Below, one piece after another: positions 1-6,231 of a DNA stretch of 7,415 nucleotides (position 1 is the stretch's first letter; every line of letters begins with the position of its first letter). Below the pieces are notes generated by a model. The model worked only from the letters and a program-made list of their open reading frames with translations, did not search any database and was not told the DNA's origin. The position numbers were made by a program, and so were the translations under genes. Origin of the DNA: CAZZCU01 sp964652825. Lineage in GTDB: Bacteria; Bdellovibrionota_B; Oligoflexia; Oligoflexales; CAZZCU01. The DNA is taken from positions 1 to 7,415 of the forward strand of contig CAZZCU010000054.1 of the NCBI GenBank assembly GCA_964652825.1. Reading direction: 5' to 3'.

Positions 1-8
1 CTAAGCCA

Positions 9-17
9 TGACATAAT
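9..17 (+). promoter_or_regulatory. Possible extended -10 promoter for the ibrB-like/ibrA-like pair
   Basis: TG, one base, then CATAAT (12-17) matches an extended -10 element with five of six bases of TATAAT. Transcription would start near 24, leaving a leader of about 50 bases before the ATG at 76. The -35 region lies outside the window, so this is a weak call based on one short motif. Confidence 0.3.
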
Positions 18-65
18 ACGGATTACTTTCATTTTCTTCACCATGCATTTGTCCAATCGACAAGT

Positions 66-70
66 GAGGG
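66..70 (+). promoter_or_regulatory. Ribosome binding site deciding the start at 76
   Basis: GAGGG sits five bases before the ATG at 76. The upstream in-frame ATG at 43 is preceded by a pyrimidine-rich stretch with no Shine-Dalgarno match, so the ATG at 76 is preferred. Confidence 0.6.
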
Positions 71-75
71 ATCAA

Positions 76-774
76 ATGGCCGTCAAATCTCGTGTCGTCG
101 ACAAAGTAAACGATGTACTAAAACAACTCGAGGATCTGGCGCTGGACGATCGGATTGAAGCGATCAATCAGATCAAGCTATCACTTAGAAAATACTCGCC
201 CATGGGCAAGGAGCCCATTGATTGCGTGCTTTGGGTGAAGGCAAAGCAGGTACAGGCCAACGATTACAATCCAAATAAAGTTGCGCCGCCCGAAATGAAG
301 CTGCTCGAGGTTTCGATTCGTGAGGACGGTTTTACCCAGCCAATCGTTACTTGGAAAAATGAAGAAAAGTATGAAGTGGTTGATGGGTTTCATCGCAATC
401 TGGTTGCTCGCAGATGCGAATCGGTTCGAGAGCGAATTCAAGATTATTTGCCGATTGTTGCCATCAATCAGGATCGTCAGGATCGATCTGATCGCATAGC
501 CGCCACCATTCGTCATAATCGTGCCCGTGGCCGTCATAGTGTGGATATTATGTCCGAAATTGTGGTGGAGATGAAAGGGCGAAACCGCAGCGACGCATGG
601 ATTGCGGAGCATTTGGGGATGGACGAAGACGAAGTTTTAAGGCTTACACAAATCAGCGGTTTAACCTCCATGTTCGCGGACGCTGAATTTTCATTCGCCT
701 GGGATGTGGAAACAACAACCAGGGATTACGATCCATTTCTGCCAAATTATAAAAGCAAGCGTCGAAAGAGGTAG
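76..774 (+). CDS. ibrB-like: IbrB-like ParB/sulfiredoxin-fold protein
   Basis: A 232-residue protein with a ParB/Srx-type N-terminal nuclease-like domain, like IbrB, the partner of IbrA. An N-terminal helical stretch (about 1-45) precedes the domain. The ParB-like signatures are VQANDYNPN (59-67), a helix ending GFTQPIV (85-91), VVDGFHRNLVA (101-111, in the place of the ParB GERR box) and HNRARGRH (147-154). A helix-turn-helix-like segment follows at about 171-190 (WIAEHLGMDEDEVLRL), and the protein ends in a basic KSKRRKR tail. No parA neighbour or parS-like site is visible, so plasmid partition is unlikely. In E. coli IbrA and IbrB together activate eib genes; whether this family cuts or modifies DNA is not established. 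An in-frame ATG at 43 would add 11 residues but lacks a ribosome site. The family is fairly certain; the role is not. Confidence 0.85.
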   Translation: MAVKSRVVDKVNDVLKQLEDLALDDRIEAINQIKLSLRKYSPMGKEPIDCVLWVKAKQVQANDYNPNKVAPPEMKLLEVSIREDGFTQPIVTWKNEEKYEVVDGFHRNLVARRCESVRERIQDYLPIVAINQDRQDRSDRIAATIRHNRARGRHSVDIMSEIVVEMKGRNRSDAWIAEHLGMDEDEVLRLTQISGLTSMFADAEFSFAWDVETTTRDYDPFLPNYKSKRRKR

Positions 775-784
775 GGTCGTAGAC

Positions 785-2023
785 GTGGCACGCAAGAAGT
801 ACAAAGATGTAAACGTGCTTGAGGAGGCCCAGGCCAGGTTCAAAATTATCTTTGATAATTTTGAACGTATTTACGTCAGTTTCAGTGCCGGCAAAGATAG
901 TACTGTGCTTTTGCATCTTGCGATCGAAGAGGCCGTCAAGCGCAAGAGAAAAATTGGCGTCTTGTTTTTGGATCTTGAGGGGCAGTATCGATTGACGATC
1001 GAGCATGCTCGGGTTTGTTTTGCCAAATACGCCCAGTATATTGAGCTTTATTGGGTATGCTTGCCGCTGTCGCTACGAAACGCGACCTCCAATTTTCAGC
1101 CGCAGTGGACTTGTTGGGATCCGGATTGCAAAGATCTTTGGATCCGACCTATGCCTAAAGAAGCCATTAGCGACGAGAAGTTCTTCCCGTTTTTCCAGCG
1201 CGGGATGGAGTTTGAGGAATTTGTGTCCTTATTTGGAGAATGGTACTCGCAAGGGAAGTTAAGCGCCTCGTGTGTTGGTATTCGGACTGATGAAAGTTTC
1301 AATCGTTTTCGTGCGATTTCATCGAACACTAAAGAGACCTATCAAAAACTCGCCTATACAACGCGCGTTGCGGATTTGGTTTACAATGTTTATCCCATTT
1401 ATGATTGGACTGTTTCGGACGTGTGGTTGTTTCACTACAAGTATCCGCATCTTCCGTATAATCAAATTTATGACTGCATGTATCGTGCTGGCATGAAGCT
1501 GTCGCAAATGCGCATCTGCCAACCCTACGGCGATGATCAAAAAAAAGGGCTGTGGCTGTTTCACATTCTCGAGCCTGATGCCTGGGGTCGTGTATTGGCT
1601 CGAGTAAACGGAGCAAACTCTGGCGCGATATATGCCAAGATCAAAGGCAATATGACGGGTGCCTATGTCATTACCAAGCCCGAAAACCACACCTGGAAGT
1701 CTTTCTGCGAACTTTTACTTGCGAGCCTTCCCGATCAAGCCAGAGAGCATTACCTCAAAAAATTTAAGGTGTTTATTAATTGGTGGTTGGCACGCGGTTA
1801 TCCGAATGGAATTCCCGATGAGGCGGATAGGTTGCTTGAAAACCGAAAACGCGCCCCTTCTTATCGGCGGTTGTGTCAGGTGATTTTACGAAACGATTAT
1901 TGGTGCAGGGGCCTCAGTTTTTCTCAGCCTAGATCAAAAGCCTACGAAAAATTTCTTGAGCTGAAGCAGAAAGAAACCCGTCTTGAACGAATAGCCGACA
2001 AGTCCGAACGAGCGACGCGATAG
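785..2023 (+). CDS. ibrA-like: IbrA-like PAPS-reductase-family protein with DUF3440-type C-terminus
   Basis: A 412-residue member of the adenine-nucleotide alpha-hydrolase (ATP pyrophosphatase) fold related to PAPS reductase. The PP-loop is SFSAGKDS (32-39). FLDLEGQY (61-68) and GIRTDESFNRFRAI (165-178) match nucleotide-pocket segments of the superfamily, and WTVSDVW (208-214) with PHLPYNQIYDCMYRAG (221-236) follows. The region after about 240 matches my memory of IbrA/DUF3440 proteins. The C-terminal catalytic Cys motif of assimilatory PAPS reductase (ECGLH-like) is absent, so this is not CysH; two cysteines in CWDPDC (110-115) are candidates for redox or metal binding. GTG at 785 is preferred because TAGGG lies eight bases before it and the protein then opens with ARKKYKDVNVLEEA, close to how I recall IbrA proteins beginning. 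An ATG at 704 would overlap the upstream gene by 71 bases. It begins 10 bases after ibrB-like and is surely co-transcribed. The substrate is unknown. Confidence 0.87.
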   Translation: MARKKYKDVNVLEEAQARFKIIFDNFERIYVSFSAGKDSTVLLHLAIEEAVKRKRKIGVLFLDLEGQYRLTIEHARVCFAKYAQYIELYWVCLPLSLRNATSNFQPQWTCWDPDCKDLWIRPMPKEAISDEKFFPFFQRGMEFEEFVSLFGEWYSQGKLSASCVGIRTDESFNRFRAISSNTKETYQKLAYTTRVADLVYNVYPIYDWTVSDVWLFHYKYPHLPYNQIYDCMYRAGMKLSQMRICQPYGDDQKKGLWLFHILEPDAWGRVLARVNGANSGAIYAKIKGNMTGAYVITKPENHTWKSFCELLLASLPDQAREHYLKKFKVFINWWLARGYPNGIPDEADRLLENRKRAPSYRRLCQVILRNDYWCRGLSFSQPRSKAYEKFLELKQKETRLERIADKSERATR

Positions 2024-2049
2024 TGTGGTTTCAGTTCGGTACTTGTTAC

Positions 2050-3426
2050 TTAGCGCAGCAGCTTTCGTATTAGCTTAAGTCTGCCCCGATAGGGTGGATA
2101 TTTGAGCCAAAGATCAAACATCCACGGCGTGTACACGATCGATTGTCGGTGGGAAAAAACATCAAAACTGGCTTTGCCGTGATAGGCACCCATGCCGCTA
2201 TAACCGACGCCGCCAAACGGCAGATGCTGGTTGGCGACGTGAATCAAAGTATTGTTGACACAGCCACCCCCAAACTTGACCTCGCGAATAATACGCGCCG
2301 CAAAATTCTGTTCGCTGGTAAAGATGTAGCACGCGAGAGGCGTTGGCCGTTGTGCGATGAGTGCAGGGATTTCATCCCGGGAGTTGTAGGTCAGAATAGG
2401 GAGAATCGGACCAAAGATTTCTTCGCGCATCAACGGATTGTCCATGTGTTGGCAGTCAATAATAGTTGGTGCGATGTAAAGTGTTTCGGCGTCATTGTGG
2501 CCGCCCACAAGGATCGATTGATTTTTCAGAAGTTCCGTTAATCGATCAAAGTGCCTCCGGCTGATAATGCGTCCATAATCAGGGCTATTTTGCGTTTGCG
2601 GACCAAAGAAATTTTCAATCGTATGCTTTAGTTTTTCGACAAGTTGATCTTTGATCTGGCGATGAACCAGTAAATAATCCGGCGCGACGCAGCTCTGCCC
2701 GGCGTTATAGAATTTTCCCCAGGCGATTCGTCTAGCACTGAGGTCGATGTTTGCGGTTGCATCGACAATACATGGTGATTTGCCGCCAAGTTCCAGCGTC
2801 ACGGGTGTCAGATGTTCGGCGGCAGCGCGCAGGACCTGCTGGCCGATTATCGTGCTGCCGGTGAAAAAGATATGATCAAATTTTAACCCTAAAAGCTCCT
2901 GGGCTACAGACGCGTCGCCAGTGACGACAGCGCAGTATTTTTGTGGAAACGCCTCGGCGATAGTTTTTGCAATAACCTTTTCCGTAGCGCTTGCGGCTTC
3001 CGATGGCTTGAGCATCACGCAGTTGCCGGCAGCGATCGCGCCAACTAGCGGTGAAAAGAGCAATTGCACGGGATAATTCCACGGCGCGATAATCAATACG
3101 ACGCCTTTTGGTTGTGCGTGAATTTTGCTGCGCGATGGCCAATGAAGCCACGGTGTCTTGACACGTTGTGGTTTCATCCAGCGCCGCAAATTTTTGATTG
3201 CATCATTGATTTCGCTGTATACGAAACCAATCTCGCTCGTATATCCTTCAAAAGCTGATTTGTGCAAATCACGCTGTAGGGCCTGCAGGAGTTCGGCTTC
3301 ATATTTTTGGATTGTTGTTTTGAGGCGCTGTAGTTGTTGGATGCGAAAATTATCTGCCAAGGTGGTTTGGGTGGCAAAGAATTCCTGTAGGGATGCGTGG
3401 GCGGACATCAATGTTGGTGATGGCAT
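2050..3426 (-). CDS. Aldehyde dehydrogenase, ALDH3 / coniferyl-aldehyde-dehydrogenase type
   Basis: A 458-residue cytosolic enzyme that oxidises aldehydes to acids with NAD(P)+. Visible motifs are APWNYP with catalytic Asn117, LKPSE with Lys140, FTGSTIIG (189-195 region) in the cofactor fold, LELGG with general base Glu212, NAGQSC with nucleophile Cys246, and EEIFGP (335-340). The ending, LPFGGVGYSGMGAYHGKASF followed by a basic helical tail (KYPPYRGRLKLIRKLLR), and the length near 460 are typical of the ALDH3 branch, which prefers long-chain, fatty or aromatic aldehydes. The exact substrate cannot be read. A TTG at 3444 would add six residues; the ATG at 3426 is chosen because AGGA lies eight bases before it. 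A good sigma70-like promoter precedes it. The gene ends 26 bases from the end of the convergent ibrA-like gene. All catalytic residues are present. Confidence 0.95.
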   Translation of the reverse strand: MPSPTLMSAHASLQEFFATQTTLADNFRIQQLQRLKTTIQKYEAELLQALQRDLHKSAFEGYTSEIGFVYSEINDAIKNLRRWMKPQRVKTPWLHWPSRSKIHAQPKGVVLIIAPWNYPVQLLFSPLVGAIAAGNCVMLKPSEAASATEKVIAKTIAEAFPQKYCAVVTGDASVAQELLGLKFDHIFFTGSTIIGQQVLRAAAEHLTPVTLELGGKSPCIVDATANIDLSARRIAWGKFYNAGQSCVAPDYLLVHRQIKDQLVEKLKHTIENFFGPQTQNSPDYGRIISRRHFDRLTELLKNQSILVGGHNDAETLYIAPTIIDCQHMDNPLMREEIFGPILPILTYNSRDEIPALIAQRPTPLACYIFTSEQNFAARIIREVKFGGGCVNNTLIHVANQHLPFGGVGYSGMGAYHGKASFDVFSHRQSIVYTPWMFDLWLKYPPYRGRLKLIRKLLR

Positions 3427-3434
3427 GACTATGT

Positions 3435-3438
3435 TCCT
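3435..3438 (-). promoter_or_regulatory. Ribosome binding site deciding the aldehyde dehydrogenase start
   Basis: On the minus strand AGGA lies eight bases before the ATG at 3426. The TTG at 3444 lies upstream of this site and has no Shine-Dalgarno sequence of its own. Confidence 0.55.
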
Positions 3439-3447
3439 AGGCAACTA

Positions 3448-3476
3448 ATTTTAGCTTATGCGAATAACTATAACAA
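3448..3476 (-). promoter_or_regulatory. Candidate sigma70 promoter for the aldehyde dehydrogenase
   Basis: On the minus strand TTGTTA (3471-3476, four of six bases of TTGACA) is followed after exactly 17 bases by TAAAAT (3448-3453, five of six of TATAAT). Transcription would start near 3441, giving a short leader that carries the AGGA ribosome site. The -35 overlaps a plus-strand TATAAC (3469-3474) that could be a -10 for the divergent glycosyltransferase, although no -35 is clear for that one. Confidence 0.45.
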
Positions 3477-3489
3477 AGAGAGGCTGCGG

Positions 3490-4245
3490 GTGAAAGTTAG
3501 TTTGGTTGTTCCCATTTACAACGAAGCGACGCACCTGCGTGAATTCTTGCGACAGCTTGATGATTTACAGCTGGACTGCGACAAGGAGCTGGTTTTTGTT
3601 GACGACTGTTCCAACGATCAATCGCTGGAAGTTTTGCATGCTTTTGCCTTCACGTCCCAGCATACCATATATAAGCAGCAACAAAATCAGGGTAAAGGGG
3701 CGGCGGTCCGTAAGGGTTTTGAACTGGCCACCGGCGATGTCATTGGCGTTCAGGATGCTGATTTTGAGTATTCGCTTGATGACGTGCCGCAGATTGTCGG
3801 GCCAATTTTGGCCAATAAAGCGGATGTCGTTTTTGGGTCTCGATTTAAAAAGAATAGTATGCAAGTGCATCGAACGTTTCACTATTTAGTGAATCGATTT
3901 TTGACGATGGTCAGCAATGTCCTGAGTGGCTTGTATTTGACGGATATGGAGACTTGTTACAAATTCTTTCGTGCTGATATCATCAAGAATATTCGCTTTG
4001 AATCCAATCGCTTTGGTTTTGAGCCGGAAGTGACAGCGAAGATCGCCCGTTTAAAAGTCCGTATTCTGGAAGTTCCGATATCTTATTTTCCGCGTAGTTA
4101 TTTAGAGGGTAAAAAAATTACCTGGAAAGACGGCGTTGCCGCGTTGCGTCATCTGTTTGTCTTCAACATCATGCGCAAACCGTCGGACTATTTATTGCCA
4201 GGTTTGCCTGCCAAATACCTGCCGAAGAGCACGCAGTGGCTATGA
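3490..4245 (+). CDS. Family 2 glycosyltransferase, dolichyl/polyprenyl-phosphate mannose synthase (DPM1)-like
   Basis: A 251-residue GT-A fold glycosyltransferase expected to move a sugar from a nucleotide donor to a lipid phosphate or glycan acceptor at the inner face of the membrane. Motifs in order: SLVVPIYNEATHL (4-16), FVDDCSNDQS (36-45, nucleotide-binding Asp38/39), NQGKGAAVRKGFELATGD (66-83), QDADFEY (88-94, metal-binding DxD equivalent), FGSRF (115-119), TDMETCYKFFR (151-161), GFEPE (176-180) and EGKKITWKDG (206-215). This order is that of the DPM1-like subgroup. There is no pair of C-terminal transmembrane helices as in GtrB or ArnC, so it looks soluble or peripherally bound. The GTG start has GAGAGG six bases before it (3478-3483). 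It is divergent from the aldehyde dehydrogenase and ends 11 bases from the convergent secreted-protein gene. Donor and acceptor cannot be told from sequence. Confidence 0.93.
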   Translation: MKVSLVVPIYNEATHLREFLRQLDDLQLDCDKELVFVDDCSNDQSLEVLHAFAFTSQHTIYKQQQNQGKGAAVRKGFELATGDVIGVQDADFEYSLDDVPQIVGPILANKADVVFGSRFKKNSMQVHRTFHYLVNRFLTMVSNVLSGLYLTDMETCYKFFRADIIKNIRFESNRFGFEPEVTAKIARLKVRILEVPISYFPRSYLEGKKITWKDGVAALRHLFVFNIMRKPSDYLLPGLPAKYLPKSTQWL

Positions 4246-4256
4246 GTGTTCGTACA

Positions 4257-5372
4257 TCACAGGCGGCACTTGTCCGCTAAAAAATCCTCGGCGGAACAGG
4301 CTACCCCATAGGGCATGTAGGCCCCTTGATAGGTAGGGAATCCGGCTTTTGGTAAAACATTCCGATAAAAAATCCCCATGATGGCCTGCGATTTCTGTCG
4401 CCGATCTTCCAAAAAATTCAGGCCCCGGCTTTCGGCGACTTCTTTAATCGCGTTACCCTTGCCAATGACGACCGTGACGTAGTCATCGCTATCGCGTTTG
4501 GCCAGGTAGTCGGGCAAGCAAGTCAGTGTCTGGCTTTTCTTAACGTTTTGGGTACAGAGCGACCAGTAACGTACATCCGCGTCCTGCGAGAATGGTCCCG
4601 TGCCGGCTTGCGTATCAAAGAATTGCGGCGATTTAAATTTAACTATCGATACATCGCCGTGACGCAGTCGATTGAAGTTAAATACATAGGACGGGATCGC
4701 ACGGTTTGTGCCATTGGCAAAGTCCGATTCGCGAAATTTTAGTTCGGTTTTGCGCGGTATGACGCCAAGCAGCAACGCCAGCGCGCCTGGATCAAAAGCC
4801 GTATCAAGAATTTTCGGACAGGCTGCTGGCAGGCCGGTATTGATATTGAACGCATGAATGCGGGGCAGATCCTCGTAACGAAGTGTCACGCCGTTACTTG
4901 GCGCATAGCCGCGATAAAAGATGGAATGTACGCGTGCGTCTTTGGCGACCCGCACGACGTTGTCGTCAGACGTGACCACGTCCTCAGGCAATATCTGAAC
5001 AGTGTAAGCACGAGGTGTCGCGTCCATGGCAGCCCCATCGAGATAGGGATTGGCGGAGCCGGCGTCTGGCGTCATCTGGTAATCGTAAATAACATCGACG
5101 TGACGTTTCTTTTTGCTTTCGTAGGTTTCAAAGCTCATGAAGCGGCCACGAAGAAAATCACCCGTGAATTCCAAACGCAGATTGGGATCGTTATAGTAAC
5201 CAATGAGCCCGTAGGCGGCGTAGGTGTCGCCAGACATTGGTTTAGGAAAATCAGGGTTGATATCAAGCGTATGATTCCATAAATGGGTACAATCATCCGC
5301 GGTTGCTATCGGTGCGAGGTTGATTAAAATAGCAAGAATCACTGAGATTTTAGTGTTTTTTTTGTAAATCAT
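4257..5372 (-). CDS. Secreted or periplasmic protein of unknown function with six cysteines
   Basis: A 371-residue protein that I cannot assign to a named family. It opens with a clear Sec signal peptide: basic IYKKNTK, a hydrophobic core SVILAILINLAPI, and a likely cut after ATA at residue 25, leaving a mature chain starting DDCTHLW. Six cysteines remain (28, 185, 273, 285, 359, 369), an even number compatible with disulfides in the periplasm. Recognisable stretches are FLRGRFMSFETYE (73-85), DVRYWSLCTQN (266-276) with TCLPDY (284-289), and a Cys-rich ending. These resemble, from memory only, uncharacterised exported proteins with RYWSxC and MSFxxY motifs. There are no other membrane segments and no lipobox. 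The start at 5372 is the second of two adjacent ATGs and has AAAGGGG five bases upstream; the longest frame would begin at 5405 and spoil the signal peptide. It is probably a single-gene unit. Confidence 0.85.
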   Translation of the reverse strand: MIYKKNTKISVILAILINLAPIATADDCTHLWNHTLDINPDFPKPMSGDTYAAYGLIGYYNDPNLRLEFTGDFLRGRFMSFETYESKKKRHVDVIYDYQMTPDAGSANPYLDGAAMDATPRAYTVQILPEDVVTSDDNVVRVAKDARVHSIFYRGYAPSNGVTLRYEDLPRIHAFNINTGLPAACPKILDTAFDPGALALLLGVIPRKTELKFRESDFANGTNRAIPSYVFNFNRLRHGDVSIVKFKSPQFFDTQAGTGPFSQDADVRYWSLCTQNVKKSQTLTCLPDYLAKRDSDDYVTVVIGKGNAIKEVAESRGLNFLEDRRQKSQAIMGIFYRNVLPKAGFPTYQGAYMPYGVACSAEDFLADKCRL

Positions 5373-5377
5373 CATGG

Positions 5378-5384
5378 CCCCTTT
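5378..5384 (-). promoter_or_regulatory. Ribosome binding site deciding the secreted-protein start
   Basis: On the minus strand AAAGGGG lies five bases before the ATG at 5372 and only two before the adjacent ATG at 5375, favouring 5372. Confidence 0.6.
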
Positions 5385-5417
5385 GAGAGCTGGCGATACC
5401 AGCATCGCTATTAGGTT

Positions 5418-5445
5418 ATCTTATCGGCGTGGTTTTGAGTGTCTT
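5418..5445 (-). promoter_or_regulatory. Weak candidate promoter for the secreted-protein gene
   Basis: On the minus strand AAGACA (5440-5445) and TAAGAT (5418-5423) are separated by 16 bases, each with four of six consensus bases. The position, about 45 bases before the start codon, is suitable but the match is poor. Confidence 0.22.
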
Positions 5446-5454
5446 TAGAGCGAG

Positions 5455-5483
5455 GATGGCGGAAAAGACCGCTGGAAGCCATC
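5455..5483. repeat. Inverted repeat GATGGC-N17-GCCATC with a nested GCGG/CCGC stem
   Basis: Perfect six-base arms at 5455-5460 and 5478-5483 flank a second possible stem, GCGG (5459-5462) with CCGC (5469-5472) around AAAAGA. It lies between two divergent genes and ends about where the -35 of the plus-strand TATAAT at 5502 should be. It could be a protein-binding dyad, but six-base arms arise easily by chance. Confidence 0.3.
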
Positions 5484-5501
5484 GAGGTGTCGTTGCATTT
5501 T

Positions 5502-5507
5502 TATAAT
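5502..5507 (+). promoter_or_regulatory. Perfect TATAAT -10 box upstream of the 107-residue gene
   Basis: TATAAT is an exact -10 match 65 bases before the ATG at 5572. No TTGACA-like box occurs 16-18 bases upstream and there is no TG extension, so transcription may need an activator. A start near 5514 would put the small hairpin TCGCC/GGCGA (5534-5550, seven-base loop) in the leader. Confidence 0.45.
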
Positions 5508-5571
5508 AGTTCGCCTATCTTCAAGTGGCCCAATCGCCGGCAGCAGGCGAAGGGGAAAGCAAAGGAAATCC

Positions 5572-5895
5572 ATGACGATCATTAAACGGGATCGCAACGC
5601 TTCAACAGCGGATCTAGTCAAAGCTATTGACGCCCTGAACCTGCTTTTGCAAGATCAGGGCGAGGATGATGCAATCGGGGCTTTGAGCTCGGCCATGGAA
5701 GAATTACGCAAATCCAGTCCAGGAACCTCTGGTCACAAAGCCGCTATTGACGCTATTATTGAGGCGTTTGAAGGTGAGCATGAGTTGATGGCTTATACGC
5801 ATCAACGGGCTAATGCGACTGAATGGACGGAAGTAGAAGAACTTTCACAGGCCAGTGCTCGTGTTTTAAGTCTGGCTCGTCGTATGCGTGGTTAA
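5572..5895 (+). CDS. Small helical protein of unknown function, 107 residues
   Basis: I do not recognise the family. The protein is acidic, has no cysteine, signal peptide or membrane segment, and looks almost wholly alpha-helical. A first helix covers about 12-29 (ADLVKAIDALNLLLQDQG), a second about 33-47 (DAIGALSSAMEELRK), then a Ser/Gly/Pro turn, a third about 55-70 (HKAAIDAIIEAFEGEH) and a last at about 87-105 ending in a basic ARRMRG. This suggests a small cytosolic helical bundle, perhaps a binding partner or adaptor. The ATG has AAGGA five bases upstream (5562-5566). The rhodanese gene starts 17 bases after its stop, so the two are very likely co-transcribed; a link to sulfur transfer is only a guess from that. 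It is real by its good ribosome site and compact placement. Confidence 0.8.
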   Translation: MTIIKRDRNASTADLVKAIDALNLLLQDQGEDDAIGALSSAMEELRKSSPGTSGHKAAIDAIIEAFEGEHELMAYTHQRANATEWTEVEELSQASARVLSLARRMRG

Positions 5896-5912
5896 GTTCA
5901 GGAACTTAGGTC

Positions 5913-6206
5913 ATGATCGAAGAAATTGATATTGTAGAAATGGATGCCTTGGTTGAGCGCGGCGCTATCCTGGTTGATGTACGTGAACAGGAAGAAATAG
6001 ACGAAGGTATGATTGACGGCGCTGTTCATATGCCGCTCTCGGAATTCGAAAATTTCGCTGATGACATTTCAAAATCAAAACCGACCGTGTTTTATTGCCG
6101 GTCTGGTCGTAGAAGTTTAAAAGCCGCAGAACTCGCATCCGAGTGGACGGACCAGCCATTGTATTCATTGATTGGCGGGTATTTGGCGTACACCGAGCAA
6201 AGTTAA
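5913..6206 (+). CDS. Single-domain rhodanese-like sulfurtransferase
   Basis: A 97-residue protein that is a complete single rhodanese domain, similar in size to GlpE, expected to carry sulfane sulfur on a cysteine persulfide in the cytoplasm. The active loop CRSGRRS (62-68) holds Cys62 and the CxxGxRS pattern of active rhodaneses. Other family marks are LVDVREQEE (20-28, structural Asp22 and Arg24), GAVHMPLSEF (36-45, the usual GHIxGAxxxP region) and LIGGYLAY (86-93, usual LxGGxxAW, here with Tyr replacing Trp). There is no signal peptide. AGGA lies nine bases before the ATG (5900-5903). It follows the small helical protein gene by 17 bases and precedes the RGG-like gene by 72. It should be active, but its acceptor (thiosulfate, a tRNA-thiolation chain, or another protein) cannot be told. 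Confidence 0.93.
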   Translation: MIEEIDIVEMDALVERGAILVDVREQEEIDEGMIDGAVHMPLSEFENFADDISKSKPTVFYCRSGRRSLKAAELASEWTDQPLYSLIGGYLAYTEQS

Positions 6207-6231
6207 TCGGCATTGTTTGATAAAGTTGCAT

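Noticed and set aside
181..612. Open frame of 143 codons on the minus strand opposite the ibrB-like gene
   Set aside because: It lies wholly over a gene with clear ParB-like motifs, and its own product has no recognisable domain. It is a shadow frame.
76..774. Chromosome or plasmid partition ParB
   Set aside because: There is no parA beside it, no parS-like repeat, and the partner is a PAPS-reductase-like gene, which is the Ibr arrangement.
704..784. ATG at 704 as the start of the ibrA-like gene
   Set aside because: It would overlap the upstream gene by 71 bases and add 27 residues with no family likeness; GTG 785 has a ribosome site and begins where I recall the family beginning.
785..2023. 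Genuine assimilatory PAPS reductase (CysH)
   Set aside because: The C-terminal catalytic cysteine motif is missing, the protein is far longer than CysH, and no sulfate-assimilation genes are adjacent.
2024..2049. Terminator between the two convergent genes
   Set aside because: No stem followed by a T-run is visible in these 26 bases on either strand.
4262..4281. Small stem GCGG-loop-CCGC followed by an A-run near the glycosyltransferase/secreted-protein junction
   Set aside because: The stem is only four pairs, lies inside the end of the minus-strand gene, and the A-run is on the wrong side for a terminator of that gene.
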